Below the pieces are notes generated by a model, which worked only from the letters and a program-made list of their open reading frames with translations, searched no databases and was not told the DNA's origin. Of a stretch of 64,000 nt of DNA, positions 33,802 to 44,770 are shown piece by piece. The first letter of the stretch is position 1; the number at the start of each line of letters is the position of its first letter. Origin of the DNA: Athripsodes cinereus (Eukaryota > Arthropoda > Insecta > Trichoptera > Leptoceridae); contig OX388312.1 of NCBI GenBank assembly GCA_947579605.1, positions 1,922,001 to 1,986,000 of the forward strand. Reading direction: 5' to 3'. A program made the position numbers and the translations under genes.

Positions 33802-34200
33802 CTATACCCTCACACCGTGTCCCAGGTGGGTAGGCAAAAAAAAAAAAAAGGTGGGTAGGCAGAGAGAACGGAACGCAATATTGATCTTATCCCTACATAC
33901 ATTTTTCGCATCTTCCCCATTCATCCAGTTTCTAATACATTCACACTGATTTCTCTTACTCAAGACTTGGCCGTTCTTCAGAATTTGATCCACATAGATT
34001 TATGATATCCACGTCCTTCTCACACCTCCTCTTTCAGATAAATACACCCTCTTCGTGATTTTTTCATCGTCCATTTGCTCCACATGTCCAAACCATCGCA
34101 AATTATTTACACTATTTCTATCCACAACCACAACACCCATCTCGCATCTGCTCACTCTCTCAATATCCACCTCGTTCTTCACTCATTCTCCCAACGTTTT
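33802..34200 (-). pseudogene. LINE C-terminal fragment, frameshifted
   Basis: 34000-34182 encodes MGVVVVDRNSVNNLRWFGHVE and then KITKRVYLSERGG. After a frameshift, 33802-33993 continues MDQILKNGQVLSKRNQCE and WMNGEDAKNVCRDK. This is a decayed ORF2 tail, same family as 27005-27253. Confidence 0.8.
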
Positions 34201-34660
34201 ACCAACCATACTTCTCAGTGATTGCATTTCTGCCTCATTTATTCCACTTTCGTCCTTCTTCAACCACGTCCATGTTTCGCTTGCATACATGCCCAGAAAA
34301 GTCAGTACCAGAATGGAATCGTACATCAGCATTTTTTATATCCATAACAACAATAAAGGTGTTAGTTATTAACTACCTATTAAAACACGTTTACGTGTTC
34401 CAAAATTCTTATAACATCATCAAATCTCGAGGACTAGTTATGATACTAACTAGAAATATAACGAATGTACCTAAATGTTCAAAACCTCATCTACCGCGGT
34501 ATCGGCATGGACGTATTTTTGACTATAGTCACTTCGCGCATCCTAGGGTTAACACCAAGACAAGATTGAGATCGTATTTAGATTGTGTCAAGAGTAACGC
34601 TGCTGGTAATATTTTTACCTAAATAAATAAAAAAAAATACCTACTTGTATAGTTAAGTAC

Positions 34661-35361
34661 TAGTGATGTAACGAATATTCGTATTCGCATTCGCGAATAT
34701 TCGCAGATTTCAAAGTATTCGCATTCGTATTCGCAAAAAAATATGCGAATGTTTTGCGAATATTATATTGGTAATAAAGTATCGGATATTTGGTAAAAGT
34801 ACCGGATACTTACCCGGTACACTGTAGAAAAAGGTATTGCAAGAAAATACTCTTTAAGAAAACCGAGGAGTTTGGAAATATTTTAAATTCCTATACCATT
34901 TTAGAAAATTCGGCGGCGGGGGGGGGGGGGGTAGAAATTTGAATGTTTGAGCAATTGTAGAAATTTAAGCAAGTCAATATTCGCTAGTCAATATCCCGAA
35001 ATTTAAGCAAGTCAATATCCCGTGGAGCACCCGGTAAAGAATTGGTCTTCCACTCTTCTCCATAAGTTTTCGAGTGTCCTGTAAAAGGCAGGTGTTCGAA
35101 AAAATAAGACATTTTACATCTTTAATTCGGCGATGAGGTTTGCCACCCATCCTGAATATCTTGATTTTATATTGGCACGGAGAAGACAGCTTGCATGTTT
35201 TATATGCAGCTGGTCTGCTGGCTACCGTGATATGCCGTGATGGTATAGTAGTAGTAGTAGTAGCAATATTCGCTATTCGCATTCGCATTCACGAATGTCT
35301 GCAACAAATATTCGCATTCGCATTCGCGAATATCCAAAATCACACATTTGTTACATCACTA
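34661..35361. mobile_element. hAT element (GCGAAT family), copy 2
   Basis: TAGTGATGTAACGAATATTCG at the left and the inverse TTACATCACTA at the right, flanked by the exact 8-bp duplication TTAAGTAC (34653-34660 and 35362-35369). GCGAAT arrays lie at both ends. It is the reverse-oriented sister of 21898-25815 and lacks the LINE. It carries a short retroposon (34987-35263) and a run of 14 G residues near 34918. Confidence 0.95.
34987..35263 (+). mobile_element. Short dispersed retroposon, reference copy with 12-bp TSD
   Basis: 277 bp inserted in the hAT at 34661-35361 and flanked by the exact 12-bp duplication CAATATTCGCTA (34975-34986 and 35264-35275). Order of conserved blocks: CCGTGGAGCACCCGGTAAAG, AATTGGTCTTCCACTC, TTTTCGAGTGTCCTGTAAAA, ACATTTTACATCT, GATGAGGTTTGCCACCCATC, ATTGGCACGGAGA, TGCATGTTTTATATGCAGCT, GGCTACCGTGATATGCCGTGATGG, and a (TAG)n tail. 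No open reading frame. I see no convincing A or B box, so it may be a SINE of unknown origin or the 3' end of a LINE. Confidence 0.9.
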
Positions 35362-35624
35362 TTAAGTACGAAACTTTATAGTGATAACTTATAGGCATTG
35401 TACCTTTATAGTGATAACTTATACGCATTGTACATACTTGTATAATATACCTAATATTATCTAATATTTGGCATACTATCTCTCTTGGGGGCTACAATGT
35501 GACTACATGAAAAACATTTCAATTTGATAGTTGTTTAGTGCCGTTACAAACACTCACACTATACAACGCGCACATAGGCATACTCTCGCCCGCTTTATAC
35601 GGTTTGATCATGACTTGTACCTAC

Positions 35625-36083
35625 CTATGTTAGTGTCGATAATAATAATAATAGTAACCTAGACGATTTCCTTTTTTCATTAAAACGCGCCGTTTTGTCA
35701 AAAACCACCGTAAAGGAACATTTAAGAATCATAACACCTCCCATAACACTTAGGTGACCAACTATTTTTTGTTCAAAAACTTTATTTTCTTTTATAAACA
35801 TATTTTTCTTCGGAGTGGATTTTTTTGCTAAATGAGGATGCTCGTCTAATAATATAGCCACATCTGAACAACTTTCATTTTGCATATTAAATTTGACTGT
35901 TAAGACGGCAGATAATGTTTTTACAGAAAGTTGCGACTTCTCACTGCTCCAATAATCATTCCCTAGTGAAAATACCCTTTCAACAGCAGCATTAGTGCCT
36001 GGGATACTCTGAAAGTACAAATGAGTACTTTCAGAGTAGGTACAGGATTTGAAAAGAGTACGGTTTGCGAAAAAAGAGTACAA
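35625..36083 (-). pseudogene. hAT transposase C-terminal fragment
   Basis: Encodes SIPGTNAAVERVFSLGNDYW, then SVKTLSAVLTVKFNM. This is the conserved C-terminal dimerisation domain of hAT transposases (the N.AVERVFS block). The N-terminal and catalytic parts are absent and I cannot find termini around it. Confidence 0.8.
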
Positions 36084-36364
36084 AACTCAGTAAATGAGTA
36101 TTATAGTTGGTCACCTTAATAACACAGAATCATAACACAGAACAATGGGGTATGTAACCTTATATTAGATTTAGATACCTCCGCACTCTCCAGCATTCGG
36201 AAATCAAAGGGAATTTTTTTCCAGAACAAAGTTCCAGTCACGCAGATGACACGGTCAACATAATTAACCGCTATGTAGGTAATACTATTATTCAAATATA
36301 CAAGAAAATGTTATGTATGTATGTGTAGGTACTTTTTTCTTTTTGTCATGAAGGTAGAATAAGT

Positions 36365-36412
36365 CGGCAGCGGATGGAATCGAACCCGAGTCTCTCGATT
36401 AAAACCCTAGAG
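36365..36412 (-). repeat. tRNA-like SINE fragment, left part
   Basis: Contains the reversed B-box ATGGAATCGAACCCGAG and continues GATTAAAACCCTAGAG. It is cut by the hAT at 36413-37128 and probably resumes at 37129 (CTCATCATCAAGCTGCAG). Confidence 0.55.
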
Positions 36413-37128
36413 CAGTGGTTCTTAACCTGGGTTCGATCGAACCCCAGGGGTTCGGTGAGTCAGTCTTGGGGGTTCAGTGAAAATCATTTTAAAAGGCAAG
36501 ATAGTTTTGTGAGTTGGAAAAAGAAAACAATATTGGATATAAAAACGAAGAAGAGGAAGATAAATAAAAAAGATGTTGGATATAAAAACGAAGAAGAGGA
36601 ATAGATTTTGTTGTGAAAATGACATAAATATTTCTTTATTCAATCAATATCATACAAACGTTGAAACAATATATCACCAATTATCTTCAATTAAGTTGCA
36701 GCAGCCTCACTAGGTTGCCCTGTATCGAGGCGTGCTGCGTAAAAAATATATAAAAAAAACATACATTCACCAAGGATTAAAACATCTTACAAAAAAATAA
36801 AAAAATAAAAAAACATGAGAGTGGCTTTTGCCAAGGTAAAGCCGCGAATTTCTGAATTGGTTTCTGAAAGGCAACAGCAGAAGTCACACTGATTTGAAGT
36901 TAATATTAATTAATATGTTTCATGTTTTGATTTAACCAATAAAATTTAATGTTTTGATCTTTGTTTTTATTTTTTTTTTTCATTTTGTACACCTATATAT
37001 AAATATACCTATACCATGTTTTGAATTTGTAAAAATCTAATTTTATCTTTCAAATTAGGAGGGGTTCGGTGCATCCATATTATGTAACTGGTGGGGTTCG
37101 GTACCCCCAAAAAGGTTAAGAACCACTG
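36413..37128. mobile_element. Non-autonomous hAT element (CAGTGGTTCTTAACC ends)
   Basis: Ends CAGTGGTTCTTAACCTGGG and AAGGTTAAGAACCACTG, flanked by CCCTAGAG (36405-36412) and CCCTAGAC (37129-37136), an 8-bp duplication with one mismatch. The inner sequence has GGGGTTCGGTG words mirrored at both ends. 716 bp, AT-rich, no transposase. Confidence 0.92.
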
Positions 37129-37229
37129 CCCTAGACTCATCATCAAGCTGCAGACTATCACTTATATAGATGAACAAGTTATTACGGTTATTATAGTTTG
37201 CTGTTTGGTCATTTGGTTTTCTTAAATTT

Positions 37230-37350
37230 AATGATATATTATTTTGTTAAAATTGTCACTGTTGTACTCGTAAATGTTATGTATAATGTATTTTGTCATG
37301 TAATAGGCTTATGCCGTGAATTTTTGTAAAATAAAATAAAAAAATACTTT
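37230..37350 (+). repeat. Probable retroposon 3' tail
   Basis: Ends in AAAATAAAATAAAAAAATAC after a T-rich 3'-UTR-like stretch. Probably a LINE or SINE end; family not recognised. Confidence 0.4.
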
Positions 37351-37462
37351 TTCAGTGATTCGAAGCTATGAGCCAAATTTCATTGGTGGACCAATGAACG
37401 TGGACCAAAAGTGTTTTTCGATTGGTGGACCTAACATCGTGACACTGAAAATGGTGGAATTG

Positions 37463-37650
37463 GTGAACGTTGTCCATGGACACCGAATATGATAACTTAA
37501 GTCAGCCTAGAGCCAATTCGTAAGCGTTGTGACGCGTTTCTTACTTCTTCCGATTGGATTTTTCACAATGTTACATCGTTTAAACATGATTCTCTAATCG
37601 AGATATCTGATTGGTTCAATCGTATTAAATTGACAATAATAAATTATTGA
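37463..37650. repeat. Dispersed repeat D, copy 1
   Basis: Shares AACGTTGTCCATGG, AGCCTAGAGCCAATTCGT, ACTTCTTCCGATT, AATTATTG and the intervening order with 53429-53597. No coding sequence. Class unknown. Confidence 0.75.
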
Positions 37651-38366
37651 GTGTTGATACCTGCTTAAGTGTCTGCTGAATAGAAAGAAGACGAGATCCG
37701 GTATAGGCAGCTTTAGTAGCTATTGAAAAATTCGGAAATGTCTAAATGTCGTTGCTAGTACAATTTTTGCTGATAATAATAATACCTCAACGACAGACCT
37801 CTGCGCTGAGTATGTAGTTATAATAATGGGGAGTAGGTGGGTACTTATCTAAGAAAAAGTAATAAATTTCTAACATTCTTATAATAAAAATCTAAAATAC
37901 CTTCTCACTACACCTAAATCCATTATTTGGCTCACTCTCTCAGTAGAGCTATAAATTTATTCTAATAAAAATGCTTTCCACCTTCGATTTTCAAAAAATA
38001 TTATATTCGGGTAGTTTTTCATTGTTGAAACCGCGGGATTTACCGACCTGGTACCAACATTCGTAGGTAACTACTCGGAATAAAATGCAAGACAGTCCGG
38101 GGGGCAAATTATAATAAAAAAAATATATGTCACGTGATTGAGTATTATTTTTATTACCTACGACATTTCGCCCAGATTGAGTGATTTTAGTAAGACAATC
38201 AATCTATATAATGTATTTGGACGGATGCTGAGTTACAAGACAAGAAGTATTTATTGTCTTCTAACTCAGCATCCGTCCCCTTACCCCTTCTATAGTTCCC
38301 AGTCCCATCGGAGTTTTGAGTGTGTGGATTGTAGATTTTTTTCTTTCATTTTGATTTATGTAGAGA
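37651..38366. other. Intergenic, no gene seen
   Basis: AT-rich. No supported feature. Confidence 0.5.
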
Positions 38367-38479
38367 CTTTTATTTAATAAATCAAATGTTTTTGTGTTAA
38401 CACTTTGGAAATTCATTATAATTAAAATTATTTTAAAACACTGTATAATTTCCAAATTAAATTTATTCACCTCAAACGT
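38367..38479 (-). repeat. Penelope-like repeat end, uninterrupted copy
   Basis: Continuous counterpart of 8985-9345. It runs from AATAAATCAAATGTTTTTGT through TTTGGAAATTCATTATAATT to AATTTATTCACCTCAAACGTTT, where similarity to the 9.3-kb copy stops, before the hammerhead-like core. It shows the empty target of the retroposon at 9037-9277. Confidence 0.7.
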
Positions 38480-38645
38480 TTGTGTTTAATGTAAATATGT
38501 GGAAGAAATCACTATAAAGTGATAATCTCGCCACTGCATATCATCACATTCTTTTTTATGTAAACTGCTTTGTTGATTTTTTTATGTGTATGATGATGTG
38601 CAAGAAGAATAAAATTAATAAATATTTTTAAGATTAATGATTAAA

Positions 38646-38872
38646 TGCTCGAGCGCTCGAGCAATTTCTTACTCATTTCTCTTGAGAAAGTCTTGACAAT
38701 TTTTTTTACGCAGTTCCCTAAATAATGTAAAGCTAGCTTGACGAATTTTTATTCAGTTCTCTAGAAAATGTCGAGCTAGCTTGACGATTCTTTACTCAGT
38801 TCTCTAGATAGTGTCAAGCTAACATGACGATTTTTTACTCAGTTCTTTTGATCAAGCACATAATGTGGAAAA
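38646..38872. repeat. Perfect palindrome plus degenerate tandem repeat
   Basis: TGCTCGAGCGCTCGAGCA at 38646-38663 is an 18-bp perfect palindrome. It is followed by four to five degenerate units of about 45 bp built on CTTGACGATTTTTTACTCAGTTCTC...TAATGTCAAGCTAG. The units also contain the inverted pair TCAAGCTAGCTTGA, which is partly conserved. Confidence 0.75.
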
Positions 38873-39996
38873 TAAACAGTGATTTGGTTTTGATATATTT
38901 TTAAAATTCTTCAATATTTATACTTTGAATTGTGATATGTCTATTGTTTTAACTGTTTTTTATCCTAAAAAATATATACTTAGGTAATGAAATTCTTCAC
39001 GCCATGGCCTATGTTGAGTATAATTATGTAACATACGGATAGCTATACTCGTATGTCGGTATATCTGTGAGTTAGCTAAGGACGACCTATGGTGAATAGT
39101 ATATGGATGTGGTGTGTGTGTGTGTTTGGTTATGAAGGCGGTCATAGGTACATAATATATTTCCCATTTTATCGTCCACTTTTATTACCCACTCGTAAGT
39201 AAAGATTCGCATTCACCCGATAGACATTTGCATCTTACCAATACCATAATATCAGCCACCCCACACGACACCACATAACACCGCCATCTATGTGAGAATC
39301 TATCTACATGTACTTTATTGAGTACCTACTTTAAGTACTTAGTATTATCAATATGTTATATTGAATTCATATTGAAAGATTTTTTTGACATAAATATGAA
39401 AAATAAATACATAAGTAATAGGTATATCTATATATTTTGATTCGGTAATGTACCTAGTTGTACAATAGATACCAAATAAAAATAAATTTTCTACCGTCAT
39501 ACCATATCCCACAAGTAGTACTATATCTGTGGTTATACCAGTGACAAGACTAGAGTTTTTATATTAGTTGTGTTTCCGTAAAAAAATATTTCACAACAGT
39601 AAAGGAATTTAAGAAAACATTACATTTTAAATTTTTAATGCCCCCGTTGCCAAAATTTAATTTCGGTAAGTACAGAAGTTTGAGATAGGTATTCCACGAT
39701 TTCATCTATTTGTATAACAATTTTGAACAATACCCAACTTTTTTTGTAAGCATGCGGTGCTTTTTTGCATATATAGAAAGTACGCCTCTGGGTAATATGA
39801 TAAAAGTTGAAATGTCCGGAAAAGCAAAGTTTGAAGGATCACATTTCAAAGTCTTGTAATCAGTTTAAATAAAACTTTCTTAAACTTTGCATGTGACATG
39901 ATTATTTTTTTATAACGATAAAAGTAAAGGTAGCTCAAGATAACTTTAGAGCCCCTTCCACTTGAGTTTTTTCTGAATCCGCCATTGCTCTCAGGA
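38873..39996. other. Intergenic, no gene seen
   Basis: AT-rich sequence including the dispersed word TGTGGAAAATAAACAGTG (38868 on) also found near 2600. A (GT)n run lies near 39112. No coding similarity. Confidence 0.5.
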
Positions 39997-40350
39997 CTAC
40001 AGGACAAAGTCCAACTTCCTCCGTTCAGAGCGTCTCTGCGCTGCCATTTGAGTCACCTCTTCCCACAACATTCCTATAGAGTTCTGATGACAGAAATGTT
40101 TGAATACCCGAACTGAATTTGACCACTGGCTAAACTGAATTGAATTGAACTGAAAACTGAACCAACTAACATCCAAAATCCTTCTAAGACACTCATTTTC
40201 GAAACATAGTGTCTTCCACTCTTGAGCCTTGATTAGGTGCCAAGACTCACAGCCATATAGAAGTATTGGAATAATGGAGACATGGAACAGGAGGCATTTC
40301 GTCAGAATGAAACAAGGGTTTATATATTTGTCCACTGTAATCAACGTCAC
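39997..40350 (-). pseudogene. LINE RT C-terminal fragment
   Basis: Encodes ILLYGCESWHLIKAQEWKTL, FENECLRRILDVSW and, after a low-complexity stretch, AQRRSERRKLDFVL. The LLYGCE(S/T)W block is the conserved thumb/C-terminal motif of many insect LINEs. Confidence 0.78.
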
Positions 40351-41192
40351 AGGTAGATATTTAAAAATCAGCTGTTAAATCACAGAAAATATGGGAATCC
40401 CCTTATTTCATTGTACCGGGATATTCTACAGCTACATAATTATCATAACGAAATTGCGTCAAAGCGTTAGAGCTTAACATTCAGTTAACAGTTTTGATGT
40501 GAATTTAGATATTAAACATTAATTTATTCACTGTATCTTAGAAAAAATAAGAAAAACTGTGTCAACACAACAAAAATGAAATATCATTTATTCTCACTCA
40601 AGTGATGAAAGGAAATTATGCGTAAACTGCGTCGTATTTTACACATAAATATGTACAATAATTTACTATAGTTTATAATATCATATATGGGTGGATTATT
40701 TTTGTATAATATAAAATGTGAGTATAATATTTTTCTAATGATTGTAGCCATTATTGAAAGTTGCGATGTCGGCAAGCTGAGAATCAAAAACGCACAAATT
40801 ATTATTCTTATTATAATATATGGTATTATCAGTGAAATATAACAGCGATAGATATGAGAGATTAAGGCCGTTAAGTGATACTTAGGTGTCATATATTTTT
40901 GAAAAGTAGTATCTGCTTGGCTGGGAGGCTACCCCCCCCCCCTTCTCCCTCATCTCGTGATATTACATTACATTACACCCCTTTTGGTTTTTTTAAACTT
41001 GAATCTATAATAATAACATGTGACAGAAACCTTTTGAGAATAAAGACTCGCCTATACGTACCTACCCACCTACCTATACACGTTGTGGAGATATCTATTG
41101 GCAAAATCATTGTTCAGAAAATTACTTCACACTTTTTTTATCCGGATTTTCAATAAACCCAAATAAATAGGTACAACCTAGACTTATAATTG
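40351..41192. other. Intergenic, no gene seen
   Basis: No supported feature apart from a 10-base C run near 40932. Confidence 0.5.
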
Positions 41193-41250
41193 GTTAGCTG
41201 GAAGATATTGCCTCCAGGCAATAAGCTCGCCAATTGCTCATGATTTTTTT
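41193..41250 (+). repeat. LINE 3'-UTR fragment (GTTAGCTGGAAGATATTGCC type)
   Basis: The block GGTTAG.TGGAAGATAT.GC...GC(A/G)ATAA.CTCGCC is shared with 48309-48445 and 58885-59035 and is familiar from 3' UTRs of insect non-LTR elements. Confidence 0.6.
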
Positions 41251-41609
41251 TCTGATCAATTTTTTTTACGCGGTGGCAGAATTGCCATCCACACTTCTCA
41301 GCATTATACAACCAAAGTCTCCATTATGATCAGTCATGGTCACACAAAAACTTAACAGTCTAATGCCGGAAAAAATCACCTATCCAGATATATAGGATAT
41401 CAAAGGATTAGGCTCAGAACGCGGGTTCAAAATACCAGCATTGTGCCTGAAATATCTGTGTTCAAAAACTTCTTTACAATATTACAAGTGTTTATTATAA
41501 TAGTTTTTTTGAATTTTGTGTTCTTATTATTATTATTATTATAATTAACATGATTGTGTGCTTCTGTCATAGAGTTTGTTTTTATTTTTAGAAATGGGTG
41601 AATATTTTA

Positions 41610-42040
41610 ATTACTTATTTTTATAGTTGGTTAGGGCATGTGGAAAGAATGAATGAGGACAGAATGGTCAAGAAGATATATTTGGCTAAGAGGAATGGTG
41701 CTCGGAGATGTGGACGTCCGAGGATCGAATGGCAAGATCATTTAAATCAAATCCTACAGGACGGTCACATGACAGTGACGGAAGCGAAAGATGTATGCAA
41801 ATATAGAAGGAAATGGCGCTCGATCCTTTCTGCCTACGACGCTTAGGATTTTTGAATATTTTTGTTTTACTATTTGTATGTATATTGTTTAGGTATGTAG
41901 GTTTATCTAAAATTATTTTATTTTGTTTATTTAGAAGGCATTTTATTTAAGTTTAATTTATTTGTTCAGTAAAAATGCTGTCATATTTCTTCTAGTCCTA
42001 ATTTTTTGCGCAATAAAGATTATTATTATTTACATTTTTT
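41610..42040 (+). pseudogene. LINE ORF2 C-terminus and 3' end
   Basis: 41625-41846 encodes WLGHVERMNEDRMVKKIYLA, RCGRPRIEWQDHLNQILQDG and EAKDVCKYRRKWRSILSAYDA with a stop at 41844. A 3' UTR follows and ends in GCAATAAAGATTATTATTATT near 42035. The best-preserved tail of this family in the window. Confidence 0.85.
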
Positions 42041-42804
42041 TTTAACTTTTACTAATTATAAAAAACTATCATGTTTTTATCTTATACTATATTATCTCAA
42101 AATTGATGAAAATAGCCTTTAAATGTAAATATTAATTAGGTACCTAGATCTAAAATTGTGAAATATTTTGTTTCTGACCACCCTATACTCTCATGTATAT
42201 CTTTGTATAAAAAATCACTTACCCTTTTCAGCGCAATAATTCCTGAAAATATGGGCCATATAAGGGTTGATAAGAGAGCAATAATCGGCATTACACCGAA
42301 ATATGCTTCTGAATTATATTAGGTAGGTTAGCTGCCCCCCTGAACCCCATTCCATAGATACTTTTTTTTTATAATATAAGACCTATGATCGTAGTATAAT
42401 CATAATGCGTCGACTCTTTGGCGCAGAAGAAGGGATAAGAAGGTGGTGGCTTAACCGTAGCGCATAATTTAAAAATGGAATCATATATACAATATTGGCA
42501 GTACATATTACCACTTATCAGCTATTCTTACAATAGAATGCGTTCAATATGCACAGATTTTCAAATAAAATTCAAATCCCCCATCATAGAAAACATATTC
42601 GTATTTACGCGTCACTATTTATTGTCTATGTTCTTATGACGGGTCGAACCGAGAAAATTCTTTGATAGGTAAATATGTGAACTCTGTATTGAATGCATTT
42701 TTAGTGTTTTTGTAATAAAATTTGAATAAAATAAATTGTAACTATGTAGGTATGTAGGTACCTATCTTCCCCGTAGCTCTCTCTGTGCAATCTGTCTGTC
42801 TCGT
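42041..42804. other. Intergenic, no gene seen
   Basis: No supported feature. Confidence 0.5.
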
Positions 42805-43050
42805 GCAATTCCCAATACTTAAATAGGTCTCCCACCCATTTTCTGTAAATTTTCGAGTGTCCTGTAAAAGGCAGGTAAGCGTAAAACGTCGTATTTTAAG
42901 ACATTTAACATATTCAATTCAGTGATGAGGTATGTCACCAATTCTGAATAGGTATCTTAACTTTTATCGGCATGGAGAAGAAGACTCGCATGTTTATTTC
43001 TTGCAATTGGTCCGCTGAGTACCTCACATGTTGGAAATGCCGTGATGGTA
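42805..43050 (+). repeat. Short dispersed retroposon, copy 6
   Basis: From GGTCTCCCACCC through TTTTCGAGTGTCCTGTAAAA, TCAGTGATGAGGTATG and TCGGCATGGAGAAGA to AAATGCCGTGATGG. Forms a tail-to-tail inverted pair with 43062-43240. Confidence 0.85.
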
Positions 43051-43061
43051 TTAATGAGTGG

Positions 43062-43240
43062 TGAAGTGGGGTAGCTAGCAGATCAGGATTTAATAAACAT
43101 GTAAGCCGTCCTCTCTGTGGCAACAAAAAATTTAGACATTCAGGATGGGTAACAAACCTCATCGCTGAATTTAAGACGTAAAATGTCTTTATTTTCTCCG
43201 AACACTTGCCTTTTTTACATCCGAGACACTCTGATTACAC
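43062..43240 (-). repeat. Short dispersed retroposon, copy 7
   Basis: Reverse copy: GTGGGGTAGCTAGCAGATCA, CATGTAAGCCGTCCTCTC, ACATTCAGGATGGGTAACAAA, ATCGCTGAATTTAAGACG. The 5' portion is degraded. Confidence 0.85.
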
Positions 43241-44585
43241 ATTAAGGACAAATTTACGGATAAAAATGGAAGAACATTTTTTCTCTGGTTGCTTCACGCA
43301 TGAAATGATTACCAATTTCAGGTACTTGCTTGGTCAAACATCTACCTGTATGTATGTAGGTATGTATAACTCTTTTCAATTCAAATTTCGAACTATATAG
43401 GTAGGTGATATTTCATAATATATTTGTTAAGGGTACCTACCCATATATCATGATTACAAAGAAATATCGTGTGATATTGAATACAAAAAGGTAGATACCT
43501 ATTTAAAAAGGGTGTGTTAACAAGTAATTAGTCATTCTCTTTGATTCAGCGCTGAATGTGATATTTGTAAATGGCACTTGTAAAAGATACCAACACGGCA
43601 ACTTAAAAAGGGACATTAAAACACTACAATGTTTGTTTTTGATCTATAAAAGCTCTTGCAAAATAACATAACCTCAAAATACAAACATTAAAATACCTAC
43701 TCTTTGTATTATGAATATTCTCACATGGCAATACACAACACAACTCTTTTAGTCTTCTAGTGTTGCCACAATATAAAATACGTCATTACACAAGTACCTA
43801 CTAATAGTAACCACCTTGCTGTTCTGTTTTGCGAGGTGTGGCAACAACAACATCAAAGGAATTTTATATTTAAAATGTTCCATTTGAAATACGGAATGCT
43901 CCCATTGGTCAATTTATTTCAAACGTGAATAATGTTTGTTTACTAGTGTTGCCAATGTTTTAAATGACAGAATATAAAGTACGCTTTCTATTACTACTAC
44001 TATTAGTACTGTTTATGTACATTTAGGTATGTTTGGAGTAGTTAATTTTCTTTTTTTCTCTTTTTATAAAGAGACGCCGCGCCGACACATTCATTGATAG
44101 AGCGTCGCGAGCAAATGTCAAAAGAAAAGAAGAAAACACTGCATGTATGTATGAATATACCTACATAATATGGAAACGCTTCGGAAGAATGAGGTAGGTA
44201 ATGTACCTACCTACTAGTTTCCAGGTACAATTATAATATTCATGCAGTCGATCTTTTTCTGCATTTTATTTTCCAACGACAGGGTTGTATTCCGAAATAA
44301 AAAAAAAATACAAATTAGGTACATAGGTACTATTTCATTATTTAAATTCATTATACATACCTACATAGAATTTTCCATATTTGTGGTTACGAATTTACTA
44401 ACTGCATTAAACCAATACACCTACAAATAGTTCCATAAATGCTATGTTTCGTACGGGCGACAAATCCCTCATCACTTAATTAAAAATAATAAATATTATC
44501 TCAAAATTACATAATATTTTACGAAGACCGGCCTTTTACATGATAGTTGTAATACTTTTAAACTTACTGAAAAATAGAGCCTATT
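43241..44585. other. Intergenic, no gene seen
   Basis: AT-rich with several TAGGTACCTAC-type words. No coding similarity. Confidence 0.5.
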
Positions 44586-44589
44586 TTTA

Positions 44590-44770
44590 TCGCGAGAATA
44601 ATTATTCGCTGGACAGATCAAATCAAAGACGCTGTGACTCCGTCGAATTTCAACACCATGCACCTGACTGAATACAAAAGAGGATGGTAATAGGTTATGA
44701 GGGACTTTGCGAGAGATTGCGATCCCCAGAATCAGAGAAATAAATTAAGAGAGGGCGAAAGAAAGGATAT
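44590..44770 (+). pseudogene. Decayed LINE tail
   Basis: Reads IIIRWTDQIKDAVTPSNFNT, MHLTEYKRGW, two stops, then RDFARDCDPQNQRN. Same order as the better copy at 49793-49993 (IRWSDQIKEAT, GHDPQD). Confidence 0.7.
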
